Source: Gorillibacterium massiliense (GTDB lineage: Bacteria > Bacillota > Bacilli > Paenibacillales > NBRC-103111). Taken from it: DNA of 63,006 bases. Positions 37,355-46,783 of the stretch are shown here, piece by piece (within the stretch, counting starts at the first letter, position 1; each line of letters opens with the position of its first letter). Below the pieces are notes generated by a model that worked only from the letters and a program-made list of their open reading frames with translations, was not told the origin of the DNA and ran no database searches. The stretch spans positions 1 to 63,006 of the forward strand of contig NZ_CBQR020000004.1 in NCBI RefSeq assembly GCF_000455485.1, read 5' to 3'. The position numbers were made by a program, and so were the translations under genes.

Positions 37355-37382
37355 CCTGCGAAAAAGATTCGCAGGTCTTTTG
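37355..37382 (+). terminator. Terminator of comEC
   Basis: Eight-base stem CCTGCGAA/TTCGCAGG, 5-base loop, T-rich tail. Confidence 0.88.
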
Positions 37383-37539
37383 TGTAATGGCAGGTTTAAA
37401 ATGGTAGGGCTGCAATAGATTTCTATAAAAATCAATTGGTTTTTCGGAACAAAAGCAAGTTACGCCTTATCTTATTACCTGTAGGGATTCGAGGAAGCTG
37501 AGTGATACGAGGATCGTTAACTAGAAGGAGAGCTGCGAT

Positions 37540-38571
37540 TTGACGATCGATCAACCAAAGCCTAATGTCTTCATCGGCTGCTCCCGGGAAGCCATCGATT
37601 ATGCCCGGGCAATCAGCGGGCATCTGGAGCGGGTCGCCCAGGTCAATCCATGGTATGCGGACACCTTCGGCGCAAACAGCTACACGATGGAAGCGCTGGA
37701 GCAGGAACTGGAAAACAACGATTTTGGCGTCTTCGTTTTTGCCACCGATGATGTGGCGTTAATTCGCGACAAGTACGCTTTTGTCACCCGCGACAATACC
37801 CTGTTCGAGATGGGGTTGTTTTGGGGGAGGCTGGGGCGAAAGCGGGTTTTCTGCATGATCCCGAGGGAGATCGTTCATCGAGACGATTTGGTCGACGGGG
37901 AAAACATTACGGATTTTCACATTTTGTCCGACCTGACGGGCATCACCCTACTGAGCTACGGGCTGCGTACGGACGGAAAATATGCGGCGGCTGTGGATGT
38001 CGCTTGCGGCGAACTCATCAAAGCGATCCATGCCGAGCAACGCTATAAAAGCCCTCACATCCTGCTGGATGAACAACGGCTGGAACTGGAGCGGAAACAA
38101 AGTATCCTTCGTTTCTTTTGGGAATATAATAGAAACATTAAAGTAAAGGAATCCGGTGAAAAATACCTTGCCCTAAGTGAAGCAATCCGCAATTCATTTC
38201 TTCCTCCACCGTCCTTCCGCATTACCGGTGCGGCCATATGGAAGCAGCTGGAGCAGGGGCGAATCGGCCAAGTGGGAGGAAACGTCGGGAAAGGAAGAGT
38301 TTACTGGACAACGGACAATTCTGGCTCACCCGGAGAAGATCAAAAGATTTATGTCATTGATGTGTTTGCCACCGGAAAATGGGCTTTTTTCAAGCGGCAG
38401 GAGATTGTAGAGGTTTACGTCCTGTGCTATCCTTTAGGTAAGGATTTTGTACTTTCGACGCACATCTCCGGCACCCATTCTTTGAACGAGGATGAATTGG
38501 CGGCGATCGTCGAACTTAACGCGGAACTCCTTATAACCGCCAAACATTTGTTAGGAGGAGATTTGTTTTGA
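37540..38571 (+). CDS. TIR-like nucleotide-binding protein (PF10137/CAP12-PCTIR type)
   Basis: 343 residues from a TTG start behind AAGGAGAG. Residues 8-165 are a TIR-like fold: PNVFIGCSREAIDYARAI, then NDFGVFVFATDD, and NTLFEMGLFWGRLGRKRVF (residues 86-104), the block that defines the PF10137 family; Glu90 is the candidate catalytic residue. Members used in CBASS/Pycsar defence cleave NAD on binding a cyclic nucleotide. No cyclase is adjacent. The C-terminal 175 residues (helical segment, then a beta-rich part with GKGRVYWTTD) are unrecognised and may sense a trigger. Followed by a 4-base-overlapping small gene. A defence role is inference. Confidence 0.8.
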   Translation: MTIDQPKPNVFIGCSREAIDYARAISGHLERVAQVNPWYADTFGANSYTMEALEQELENNDFGVFVFATDDVALIRDKYAFVTRDNTLFEMGLFWGRLGRKRVFCMIPREIVHRDDLVDGENITDFHILSDLTGITLLSYGLRTDGKYAAAVDVACGELIKAIHAEQRYKSPHILLDEQRLELERKQSILRFFWEYNRNIKVKESGEKYLALSEAIRNSFLPPPSFRITGAAIWKQLEQGRIGQVGGNVGKGRVYWTTDNSGSPGEDQKIYVIDVFATGKWAFFKRQEIVEVYVLCYPLGKDFVLSTHISGTHSLNEDELAAIVELNAELLITAKHLLGGDLF

Positions 38572-38768
38572 AGCAACGGGCGAATAAAGCAGCACACTCC
38601 TCGGCGGCAGCCAAGAGCCAGAGCCGGCCTACTGCGGCAAAGAGCAGCGAGACAAAACGTTCCATTCCCAAGGGCGTGTTTCTCGGACCTTCGGTGGATG
38701 GAGCCGATCATGAATATGTGAAAGTCATAAGCGGCAAGGTAACGGACAGAAAACCGTCCTTCGCTTAA
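38568..38768 (+). CDS. Small basic protein coupled to the TIR-like gene
   Basis: 66 residues. TTG start overlapping the TIR-like gene's stop (TTGA), with AGGAGGA 8 bases upstream, so a deliberate, coupled start. The first 35 residues are rich in Lys, Ser, Ala and Gln and probably disordered; the last 30 (IPKGVFLGPSVDGADHEYV) look like a small folded motif. No family recognised. Followed by a terminator. Possible regulator or partner of the TIR-like protein. Confidence 0.65.
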   Translation: MKQRANKAAHSSAAAKSQSRPTAAKSSETKRSIPKGVFLGPSVDGADHEYVKVISGKVTDRKPSFA

Positions 38769-38773
38769 TGGAT

Positions 38774-38808
38774 AACCGCTGCGGCGCAGGAAGCCGGGCG
38801 GTTTTTTT
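38774..38808 (+). terminator. Terminator of the TIR-like cassette
   Basis: Outer stem AACCGC/GCGGTT with inner CGGC/GCCG, then seven T. Delimits the two-gene cassette. Confidence 0.85.
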
Positions 38809-39057
38809 ATGCATGCAGGATAATGAGGATCTCCTTGCTAGGGGTGGCTCCCTCAATTTTGCGCAGGATTGAATAACTATAAATCAATTATTCGCTAGAT
38901 TTCTCGACAGGTATGTTTTATAATTTTTCATAGTTTTTTGACGAAGTGAAGCGCTCTGGGTTTGTATAGACTAGGTTTTTATCCAAAATATGTAAGCCCT
39001 TTCTTGAGAATCTTCTATCCGCCAAAAGACTAACAAAAACCGGAAACTGGTGATCAA

Positions 39058-40833
39058 ATGTTTCAACTCAAGTGGCTGTGGCAGAATTTGAAAGGGGATC
39101 GGGCACGGTATATTCTCGGACTTTGTCTTTCGGTAGTGGGATCATCGCTTACCATCATCAACCCTTACCTGGGACAACGCATCGTCGACACCTTCATTGC
39201 CGGCGACCATGCAGTGGAAAATCTGACTGACCAGCGGGGGCTCTTGATCGGTCTATGTCTTGGCATGATCGGTTTTTCCTTGCTGCGGACGGGGCTAGCT
39301 TATTTTACGACCATGCAATACGAAATCTCCTCCCAAAGCATGCTTTATCGAGTCCGGATTTATCTGTACAACAAGATTCAAGGCCAAGACATGAAATACT
39401 ATGATCACAACCGTACAGGGGACCTGATGACGAAAATGACCGGGGACCTGGATATGGTGCGGCATTCTATGGCGTGGATCATCAAGACGATCATCGAATC
39501 GGTGACGATCTTTGTCGCGGCTGTGGTGTACTTCTTCACCATCGACGCTGTGCTGACGCTGTGGCTGCTGATTTTATCGCCGCCGATTTTCATCGTGGCT
39601 TACATCTTCGCCAAGCGCGTCCGCCCGATGTATATCGACCTGCGGGAACGTCTGTCTCAACTCAACACTACCACTCAAGAAAATATCGCGGGCAACCGCG
39701 TCGTCAAGGCCTTCGCTCGGGAGGAGTACGAGGTAAAAAAATTCACCGAAAGAAACGTCAACTACTCCAAGGCCAACAAAACCGCGGCTTTAGTCTGGCT
39801 GGATTATTTTCCGTTTCTAGAGACCTTCGCTCAAGGCTTTAGCGTCATCTTGATGCTGGCAGGCGGCTTGTTCGTTATGAACGGCCGCATCACCTTCGGA
39901 GAATTTTCCGCTTTTTCCGCGCTGATCTGGGGTCTTTCCAACCCGATGCGGAACATCGGCATTATCATCAACGATATCCAACGATTTTACGCAAGTCTTA
40001 ATAAAATTGTGGAGCTCTATTACGCCCACCCGGAAATCGTTAATGAACACAATCCCATTGCGAAGCGCCGCTATAACGGCCGCATCGAATTCGATCAAGT
40101 GAGCTTCAAGTACGATAACGTGACAGTGCTGGAAGACATCAGCTTCTCCGTGGAGCCGGGCGAAACCATCGCCACCATGGGCGCAACGGGGGCAGGGAAA
40201 ACGACGCTCATCAACCTCATTCCGCGTTTCTACGATGTCTCGAAAGGCCGCGTGCTGGTGGACGGCACCGACGTGCGCAAGCTGGAGTTGGATGAACTGA
40301 GGGGGAATATCGGCGTAGCGACTCAGGACGTGCTGCTGTTCTCCGATACCATCGACGGCAACATCGCCTACGGCGATCCGGATATGCCGGAGGAAGAGGT
40401 ACAGAAGTTTGCCCAGTTGGCTGCCGCCCATGACTTTATCCAGCGGATGCCTCAAGGCTATGACACCATCGTCGGCGAACGGGGCGTAGGGCTTTCCGGC
40501 GGGCAAAAGCAACGGATCGCTCTGGCCCGGGCTATGGCGGTGCAGCCGCCGATTCTGATCCTCGACGACACCACCTCCGCCGTCGATCTCGAAACCGAGG
40601 AGCATATCCAGAAGAGCTTGCGCGAGTTGGATTTTTCCTGCACGAAGATCATCATCGCCCAGCGGGTATCCACGACGGCGGAAGCCGACCGCATTCTCAT
40701 TCTGGAGAACGGGCGGATCATCGAACAGGGCACCCACAAGGAATTGCTGGCAAAACGGGGCTATTACTACGACGTATTCATTCTACAGAACGAAGGTATC
40801 GGAAGGCAGGTGACGGCAAATGTCCAGAAATAA
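39058..40833 (+). CDS. ABC multidrug exporter half-transporter, degenerate-site subunit (YfiB-like)
   Basis: 591 residues, six membrane helices then one nucleotide-binding domain. Walker A GATGAGKTTL (about 378), signature LSGGQKQR, Walker B LILDDTTSAVD, where Asp replaces the catalytic Glu, and IIAQRVST, where Gln replaces the switch His. Those two replacements mark the subunit that makes the inactive ATP site of heterodimeric exporters such as BmrCD/TM287-288. Overlaps the next gene by 14 bases. Confidence 0.93.
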   Translation: MFQLKWLWQNLKGDRARYILGLCLSVVGSSLTIINPYLGQRIVDTFIAGDHAVENLTDQRGLLIGLCLGMIGFSLLRTGLAYFTTMQYEISSQSMLYRVRIYLYNKIQGQDMKYYDHNRTGDLMTKMTGDLDMVRHSMAWIIKTIIESVTIFVAAVVYFFTIDAVLTLWLLILSPPIFIVAYIFAKRVRPMYIDLRERLSQLNTTTQENIAGNRVVKAFAREEYEVKKFTERNVNYSKANKTAALVWLDYFPFLETFAQGFSVILMLAGGLFVMNGRITFGEFSAFSALIWGLSNPMRNIGIIINDIQRFYASLNKIVELYYAHPEIVNEHNPIAKRRYNGRIEFDQVSFKYDNVTVLEDISFSVEPGETIATMGATGAGKTTLINLIPRFYDVSKGRVLVDGTDVRKLELDELRGNIGVATQDVLLFSDTIDGNIAYGDPDMPEEEVQKFAQLAAAHDFIQRMPQGYDTIVGERGVGLSGGQKQRIALARAMAVQPPILILDDTTSAVDLETEEHIQKSLRELDFSCTKIIIAQRVSTTAEADRILILENGRIIEQGTHKELLAKRGYYYDVFILQNEGIGRQVTANVQK

Positions 40834-42595
40834 ATTCGACGTTGACGAGGATTTGGAATCGCCGTTTGACATACGTCACTTCCGGCGTGCCATGGTTTAC
40901 ATCAGACGGCAGCAAAAGCCGATGATCATCGCTTTTCTGCTCAGCGCTTTATCAGCAGCCATCGGTTTGACGGCGCCGCTAATCCTGCAGCACGTTGTGG
41001 ACGTGACAATTCCCGCCAAGGCGAAGCTTGCCTTGCTCGGCTGGTCGGGGCTCATGCTGGCCACCATCGTCATCAGCGTGATCCTGGCCACCATCCGTTC
41101 ACGGATGATGACCCGGGCGGGGCAGGATATCATCTTCGACATCCGTACCGATTTGTTCAAGCACCTGCAGGAACTGCCGTTCCAATATTATGACGACCGC
41201 CCGCAGGGGAAAATTCTCATCCGCGTCGTCAACTACGTCAACTCTGTATCGGATGTACTGTCCAATGGCATCATAAACTTCATTCTGGAAATTTTGAACT
41301 TGATTTTCATCGCCGCCTTCATGTTTGCTGTTAACGCCAAACTCTCCCTGGTCATTCTAGCGGGGTTACCCGTCTTTTTCGGGGTCATGCTGGTCATCAA
41401 GACAAAACAGCGCCGGGCGTGGCAGGCCGTATCCAATAAAAACTCCAACGTTAACGCCTATCTGCAGGAAAGCATCAGTGGCATCCGCGTGACGCAGATT
41501 TTTACCCGGGAAGAGCACAATGAGGGGATCTTCACCCGTTTGTCCGGGAACTACCGTAAAGTATGGATGAGGGCGATGTATTACAACTACCTCATTCCGT
41601 TTGCCGTGGACAATCTGGCTACCATTGTCGGTACCTCCCTTTACCTGGTGGGGCTGCTGGCGCTAGGTCCGGAGGAAGTAACCTTCGGGGTCATTCTCGC
41701 CATGGGCGGGTACGCAGCGCGTTTCTGGCAGCCGATTCTCAACCTGTCCAACTTGTACAACAGCTTCATCAACGCCGTAGCTTATCTGGAACGGATTTTT
41801 GAGACCCTTGACGAGCCGGTGACGGTGAGCGACGTTCCGGATGCAAAGGAACTGCCGCCGATCGAGGGCAACGTGACCTTCGACGACGTGACGTTTGCCT
41901 ATGATCCGGGTCTTAACGTTCTGGAGAACCTTTCCGTCGACGTAAAAGCCGGAGAAAGCATCGCCCTGGTCGGCCCGACGGGCGCAGGGAAGACTACCGT
42001 CGTCAATTTGATCTCCCGTTTCTACAACCTGACTGGCGGCAAAATCCTCATCGACGGCCATGATATCTCGGAAGTGACCTTGAAGTCGCTGCGCAGTCAA
42101 ATGGGTATCATGCTGCAGGACAGCTTCATTTTCTCCGGTACGATCATGGACAACATCCGTTATGGCCGGTTGGACGCCACGGAGGAAGAGATCATTGCCG
42201 CGGCCAAAACCGTCCGCGCCGACGACTTCATCCGCGAGTTCGCGGAAGGCTATCAGACGGAGGTTAACGAGCGGGGCTCCAAGCTGTCCCAAGGGCAGCG
42301 GCAGCTCATCTCATTCGCTCGGACGCTGCTGGCCGATCCGCGCATCCTGATCCTCGACGAGGCCACGTCGTCCATCGACGCGAAAACGGAGCGCCTGCTT
42401 CAACAGGGGCTGAACGAGCTGCTTAAAGGCCGGACGTCGTTCATCATCGCCCACCGCTTGTCTACGGTAAAGAATTGCGACCGCATCATGTACATTTCGG
42501 ACAAAGGCATCGCCGAATGCGGCTCCCACGACGAGCTGATGGCGAAGCGCGGACTGTACTACAAGCTGTACTCGGCGCAGAAGATGGAAGCGTAG
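40820..42595 (+). CDS. ABC multidrug exporter half-transporter, catalytic subunit (YfiC-like)
   Basis: 591 residues. Six helices, Walker A GPTGAGKTTV (about 384), signature LSQGQRQ (altered from LSGGQ), canonical Walker B LILDEATSSID and IIAHRLST with the His. With the upstream subunit it forms one competent and one degenerate ATP site, the expected pattern for a heterodimer: the altered signature here pairs with the degenerate site of the partner. Likely exports lipophilic drugs or lipids. Start lies within the previous gene's end. Confidence 0.94.
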   Translation: MSRNKFDVDEDLESPFDIRHFRRAMVYIRRQQKPMIIAFLLSALSAAIGLTAPLILQHVVDVTIPAKAKLALLGWSGLMLATIVISVILATIRSRMMTRAGQDIIFDIRTDLFKHLQELPFQYYDDRPQGKILIRVVNYVNSVSDVLSNGIINFILEILNLIFIAAFMFAVNAKLSLVILAGLPVFFGVMLVIKTKQRRAWQAVSNKNSNVNAYLQESISGIRVTQIFTREEHNEGIFTRLSGNYRKVWMRAMYYNYLIPFAVDNLATIVGTSLYLVGLLALGPEEVTFGVILAMGGYAARFWQPILNLSNLYNSFINAVAYLERIFETLDEPVTVSDVPDAKELPPIEGNVTFDDVTFAYDPGLNVLENLSVDVKAGESIALVGPTGAGKTTVVNLISRFYNLTGGKILIDGHDISEVTLKSLRSQMGIMLQDSFIFSGTIMDNIRYGRLDATEEEIIAAAKTVRADDFIREFAEGYQTEVNERGSKLSQGQRQLISFARTLLADPRILILDEATSSIDAKTERLLQQGLNELLKGRTSFIIAHRLSTVKNCDRIMYISDKGIAECGSHDELMAKRGLYYKLYSAQKMEA

Positions 42596-42631
42596 GGTAC
42601 TCGGTTTTTGCATAAATGAAATGATCAAAGT

Positions 42632-42678
42632 ATCGCCCTCTGTTTGACCATATGGGTCAGATGGAGGGCGATTTTTTC
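42632..42678 (+). terminator. Terminator of the ABC operon
   Basis: Nine-base stem ATCGCCCTC/GAGGGCGAT with inner TGACC/GGTCA pairing, then six T. Confidence 0.9.
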
Positions 42679-42719
42679 TGCCGTTTTTATTTTTTAATTC
42701 TTCTGTCTATAGCTTTATA

Positions 42720-43640
42720 TTAGTTAACTCTTGTCGCATCAGCGATTCGACCGGGCAGCTGGATGCCGCGCCAGCCGCTTACATCGCATTGGCCATATTC
42801 ATTATCCCCCACAGCAACCACAGTACCGTCCGATTTAAGCCCGACGGTATGGGCACAACCCGCCGCAACCGCCACAATATCACGCCAATCACTTACGTTG
42901 CATTGGCCATACTCATTCCAACCCATAGCCGCCACAGTACCGTTTGCTTTAAGGCCAATGGTATGATGACTACCCGCCGCAATCGCCACAATACCGCGCC
43001 AGCCGCTTACATCGCATTGGTCATGTTTATTCCGACCCACAGCCGTCACCGTACCGTCCGATTTAAGACCGACTGTATGTAGATAACCCACCGCGACTGC
43101 CACAATATCGCACCAGCCGCTTACATTGCATTGGCCATACCGATTATTACCCACAGCCGTCACCGTGCCATCCATTTTAAGCCCGACGGTATGCCAGTCG
43201 CCCGCTGTAACGGCCACCATATCACGCCAGCCGCTTACATTGCATTCGCCTTCATGATTTCGACCCACTGCCACCACCGTGCCATCCGATTTAAGCCCGA
43301 CGGTACGACGCCAACCCGCCGCAACCGCCACAATATCGCGCCAGTTGCTTACATCACATTGATCATGCTTATTCCATCCCGCAGCTGCGACAGTACTGTT
43401 AGATTTAAGACCGATTGTATGAGCATTACCCGTGTTCGACGCCATATGAACATTACCCGCTGCGACCGCCGCAATATCGCGCCAGCCGTTTACATCACAT
43501 TGGCCACATTTATTATCCCCCACAGCCGTCACCGTACCGTCAGATTTAAGCCCAACGGTATGACGACGACCCGCCGCTATGGTATCTTTAGGCCAGCGTT
43601 TCACCTTTAACGCCGCTTCATTCGGAGAAATGTAATTCAT
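42720..43640 (-). CDS. RCC1-repeat protein
   Basis: 306 residues made almost entirely of seven tandem units of 38 residues (one with a 9-residue insertion), consensus VAVAAG..HTVGLKSDGTV followed by AVG.N..GQCDVSGWRDI. This is the RCC1/alpha-tubulin-suppressor type beta-propeller repeat; seven units match a full propeller. No signal peptide or membrane helix. A short N-terminal segment (NYISPNEAALKVKRWP) precedes the repeats. RBS AAGGAGG on the minus strand. Isolated between convergent/divergent operons. Binding partner unknown. Confidence 0.85.
   Translation of the reverse strand: MNYISPNEAALKVKRWPKDTIAAGRRHTVGLKSDGTVTAVGDNKCGQCDVNGWRDIAAVAAGNVHMASNTGNAHTIGLKSNSTVAAAGWNKHDQCDVSNWRDIVAVAAGWRRTVGLKSDGTVVAVGRNHEGECNVSGWRDMVAVTAGDWHTVGLKMDGTVTAVGNNRYGQCNVSGWCDIVAVAVGYLHTVGLKSDGTVTAVGRNKHDQCDVSGWRGIVAIAAGSHHTIGLKANGTVAAMGWNEYGQCNVSDWRDIVAVAAGCAHTVGLKSDGTVVAVGDNEYGQCDVSGWRGIQLPGRIADATRVN
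42760..43600. repeat. Tandem DNA repeats of about 114 bp encoding RCC1 units
   Basis: Seven imperfect copies of one 114-bp unit in the RCC1 gene, still recognisable at DNA level (for example CCGTCCGATTTAAG recurs). Such arrays can change copy number by recombination. Confidence 0.8.
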
Positions 43641-43898
43641 GTCTTACCTCCTTGAAAATGAGACCTATTTTATTCTATAAAATCATGCACATATCCTTCC
43701 GTATTCAGCCGATAGAGATGATTAAGCGGTCAATTGCCATCATCGAACTGATAAGTATTTTACTTGTCTTAATTTTCCCCAGCGTATTGAATAATCGGCG
43801 AGGATCAACTACAATGAATGTGTAAATTATTTTCGTAGTTTAATGTAAATTTGAGATAAATATTTTCATATTTATTTCGACTATAAGGAGGATGCCCA

Positions 43899-44765
43899 TT
43901 GGCTGGCATTATGACGATGCTGCGGGAAGCAAGCGGCAAGCTGCATCCACAGGAGCGAAGGGCGGCTCAATATATACTGGAGCATGGGATGGAAGCAGCT
44001 GGCCTCGGCATTACGGAGCTCGCCCAGCGGGCGGGAGTCAGCACGGCGACGGTTTCCCGATTATGCAAAACCTTTCATTTTTCCACTTTCACCGATTTTA
44101 AAATGAAGCTGTCCGCCGAGCTGGCCCTTCAGCCCAGTGCCCAGAGCTACCAGGATATCGTCGCCGGCAATCCTCTAGAGGACATCGTCAGCGCCATGGC
44201 GGCTAATCATATCCGCTCGATTACAGATACGACCCGACTCCTAGATCTGAAAAAGCTTCAGCAAGCCGTTGACGTTCTTGCTGCCGCTAACCGGATCGAC
44301 ATTTACGGCTCGGCTACGTCGGGGATCGTCGCGGAAGATTTCTATCAAAAACTTGTGCGCATCGGCATTCATGCCGCCAGCTACTCTGATTCCCATTTGC
44401 AGATTACGTCGGCATCGCTTTTGCGGCCGGGTGATGTCGCACTGGCGATTTCCTATTCCGGCGAAACGCCGGAAACCATCGACGCTTTACGCTGCGCCAA
44501 AGAAAATGGAGCCACAGCCATTTCCTTGACGAAGTTCGGTGCAAATACCCTGGCGAACTTGGCGGATATACAGCTATTCACTTCCACCCTGGAAGAAGGC
44601 ATGCGCCGCGGCAATATGGCGTCGAGAATCGCTCAACTTCACGTTATCGATATTCTTTTTACCGGACTTGTCAGCAGTCGTTTCGACGAGTACGTGCCCC
44701 GCTTGGAAAACAGCTATCAGATGGTAAGAAAATACAGAGTGAACAAGGGAGTTGCTGAAGGATGA
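43899..44765 (+). CDS. RpiR/MurR family regulator with SIS domain
   Basis: 288 residues. N-terminal HTH_6 (GLGITELAQRAGVSTATVSRLC, in parts about 30-52) and a C-terminal sugar-isomerase (SIS) domain (DIYGSATSGIVAEDF, ISYSGETPETIDAL). TTG start at 43899, because AAGGAGG (43886-43892) lies 6 bases upstream. Probably responds to an amino-sugar phosphate. Overlaps nagB by ATGA. Upstream, TGAGATAAATATTTTCA (43851-43867) has partial dyad symmetry with TGA/TCA ends and may be its operator (weak). Confidence 0.92.
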   Translation: MAGIMTMLREASGKLHPQERRAAQYILEHGMEAAGLGITELAQRAGVSTATVSRLCKTFHFSTFTDFKMKLSAELALQPSAQSYQDIVAGNPLEDIVSAMAANHIRSITDTTRLLDLKKLQQAVDVLAAANRIDIYGSATSGIVAEDFYQKLVRIGIHAASYSDSHLQITSASLLRPGDVALAISYSGETPETIDALRCAKENGATAISLTKFGANTLANLADIQLFTSTLEEGMRRGNMASRIAQLHVIDILFTGLVSSRFDEYVPRLENSYQMVRKYRVNKGVAEG

Positions 44766-45505
44766 ATATTTTGAAGTTCGCGACCAATGAGGAATTGAAT
44801 GAAGCGGCATCCGGCATTATCGTCAGTCTGGTACAAACGAATCCTCGAGCCGTTCTCGGACTGGCTACGGGCAGCACGCCTATCGGCATCTACGACTCGC
44901 TCATAGAGGATTACCGTAAAGGCCGGGTCAGCTTTCGCCAGGTGACGACCTTCAATTTGGATGAATATGTGAATATTCCGGAGGATCACCCGGAGCGCTA
45001 TCTGAATTTCATGAAACGGCATCTGTTCGACCACGTGGATATTTCGCCGGAAAAAGCCCATATCCCCAACGGAAACGCAGCGGATCTCGACGAGGAGTGC
45101 CGGCGGTATAATCGTCTTCTGGAAGACGCCAAGCAAATCGATCTGCAAATTCTCGGCCTTGGCCATAACGGCCACATTGGCTTCAACGAGCCGGACCTGA
45201 GCTTGAACAGCGGAACTCATGTGGTGAAATTGCGGGAACAGACGCTGCAGGCGAACGCTCGTTTTTTTGAATCCATCGATAAAGTGCCAACCCAGGCGAT
45301 TACGATGGGTGTCGGCACGATTTTGAAGGCGAAAATGATCCTGCTGGTCGTACGCGGCGCGGCCAAAGCCGAAACGGTGTATCAGGCGCTGCGGGGTCCC
45401 ATTACCACCAATATCCCGGCATCGCTTTTGCAAACTCATCCCCACGTCGTCGTGTTGCTGGATTCGGAAGCAGGGAGGCTGTTCGATGAATATGACAACG
45501 TTTGA
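44762..45505 (+). CDS. nagB: Glucosamine-6-phosphate deaminase
   Basis: 247 residues. ATGSTPIGIYDSLI (substrate phosphate loop), FNLDEYVNIPEDHPERY (catalytic Asp), GLGHNGHIGFNEP (catalytic His). Converts GlcN6P to fructose-6-P and ammonia. Overlaps the regulator gene before it and nagA after it (20 bases). Confidence 0.96.
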   Translation: MNILKFATNEELNEAASGIIVSLVQTNPRAVLGLATGSTPIGIYDSLIEDYRKGRVSFRQVTTFNLDEYVNIPEDHPERYLNFMKRHLFDHVDISPEKAHIPNGNAADLDEECRRYNRLLEDAKQIDLQILGLGHNGHIGFNEPDLSLNSGTHVVKLREQTLQANARFFESIDKVPTQAITMGVGTILKAKMILLVVRGAAKAETVYQALRGPITTNIPASLLQTHPHVVVLLDSEAGRLFDEYDNV

Positions 45506-46682
45506 TTCCACAAGCCGAGTTAGAAAACATCGCATCATCAAGAACGCGAATATCATTTTGGAAGATGATGTGATCCATAGCGGGGCGATCGCTTTTCATG
45601 AGGATGGGATCGAAGCGATCGGCAGATTTGAGGATATGGATACAGAAGGCGCGGAAATCATCGATGCGGCAGGTGGTTGGGTAATGCCGGGCTTTATCGA
45701 TATCCATGTGCACGGCGGCGGCGGGCATGATTTTATGGAGAGCAGCCGGGAAGCCTTCGACGGTATCACCCGTTTTCACGCTTCTCATGGCACGACTGGC
45801 ATGCTGGCAACCTCCGTTACGGCTCCGAAGGAAGCGATCGACAAGATGTTGGCGGCATTGGCCGAGTATCGGACAGGCGGCTCCGCTTATGCACAATTGC
45901 TAGGTGCTCATCTGGAAGGTCCTTTTATCAGCCCCAGCTATCCGGGAGCGCAAAATCCGAACTATATTGTCCCCCCGCGAACTGATTGGGTCGAAGAGTG
46001 GACGGCTCGCTTTCCGGGGGTGGTGAAAATGATTTCCTTTGCCCCCGAAACGGAAGGTGCCTTGGAGCTTGCCTCGCAGCTTGCCGCAAAAGGTATCGTT
46101 GCCGCCGCCGCGCATACAAACGCAACCTACGATCAGGTAGAAAAGGCGGTAGCGCGCGGCTTAAGCCACGCCGTGCACACGTTCAATGCCATGAAGGGAC
46201 TTCATCACCGGGAGCCCGGCGTCGTAGGCGCGGTGCTGAGCGAGGATCGGATCACAGCCGAGGTAATCGCAGATGGCCACCATGTGCATCCCGCCGGAAT
46301 CAAGCTGCTGGCGAAGGCGAAGCCAGACGACCGGCTGGTACTGATTACCGACGCCATCTCGGCGGCCGGTTTGCCGGACGGCCCCTATAGCCTGGGCGGC
46401 TTGGCCGTCACCGTGAAAGACGGCGTTGCCCGGCTTACCGGGACCGACACGTTGGCGGGCAGCACGTTGAATATGATGCAAGCCTACCGTTTTGCCGTCG
46501 AGGTGATCGGGCTGGATATGCCTAGAGCAAGCCGCCTCGCCAGTTTGAATCCGGCCAAGCGTCTTGGGCTCGATGCTGCTACAGGCAGTCTCATCCCCGG
46601 CAAGCAGGCGGATATCGTTCTAGCTTCGGCTGATCTGCAAGTGCGGAAAGTGTGGGTACAGGGGCGCGAAGTTGGCGCTTGA
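45486..46682 (+). CDS. nagA: N-acetylglucosamine-6-phosphate deacetylase
   Basis: 398 residues. Metal site IDIHVHGGGGHDF (about 73), LGAHLEGPFI (about 137), AHTNATYDQ (about 207), HTFNAMKGLHHREPG (about 227) and ITDAISAAG (about 286). Produces GlcN6P for NagB. Together the regulator, nagB and nagA form an operon for amino-sugar and cell-wall recycling. Starts inside nagB. Confidence 0.96.
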   Translation: MNMTTFDSTSRVRKHRIIKNANIILEDDVIHSGAIAFHEDGIEAIGRFEDMDTEGAEIIDAAGGWVMPGFIDIHVHGGGGHDFMESSREAFDGITRFHASHGTTGMLATSVTAPKEAIDKMLAALAEYRTGGSAYAQLLGAHLEGPFISPSYPGAQNPNYIVPPRTDWVEEWTARFPGVVKMISFAPETEGALELASQLAAKGIVAAAAHTNATYDQVEKAVARGLSHAVHTFNAMKGLHHREPGVVGAVLSEDRITAEVIADGHHVHPAGIKLLAKAKPDDRLVLITDAISAAGLPDGPYSLGGLAVTVKDGVARLTGTDTLAGSTLNMMQAYRFAVEVIGLDMPRASRLASLNPAKRLGLDAATGSLIPGKQADIVLASADLQVRKVWVQGREVGA

Positions 46683-46783
46683 TCGTGTACAACAGCAGGG
46701 GCAGTGAGACCGCATAGGGTCAACCAATCGGAGCAAGAGCGTCATAAGTTATGCTAAAGTCCATGAATAATAAAACCAAACCC

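Noticed and set aside
42789-43610. Plus-strand repeat frames (HSRHRTVRFK-type), possible CRISPR-like array
   Set aside because: They mirror the RCC1 repeats on the minus strand. The 114-bp units are coding, not CRISPR repeats with unique spacers.
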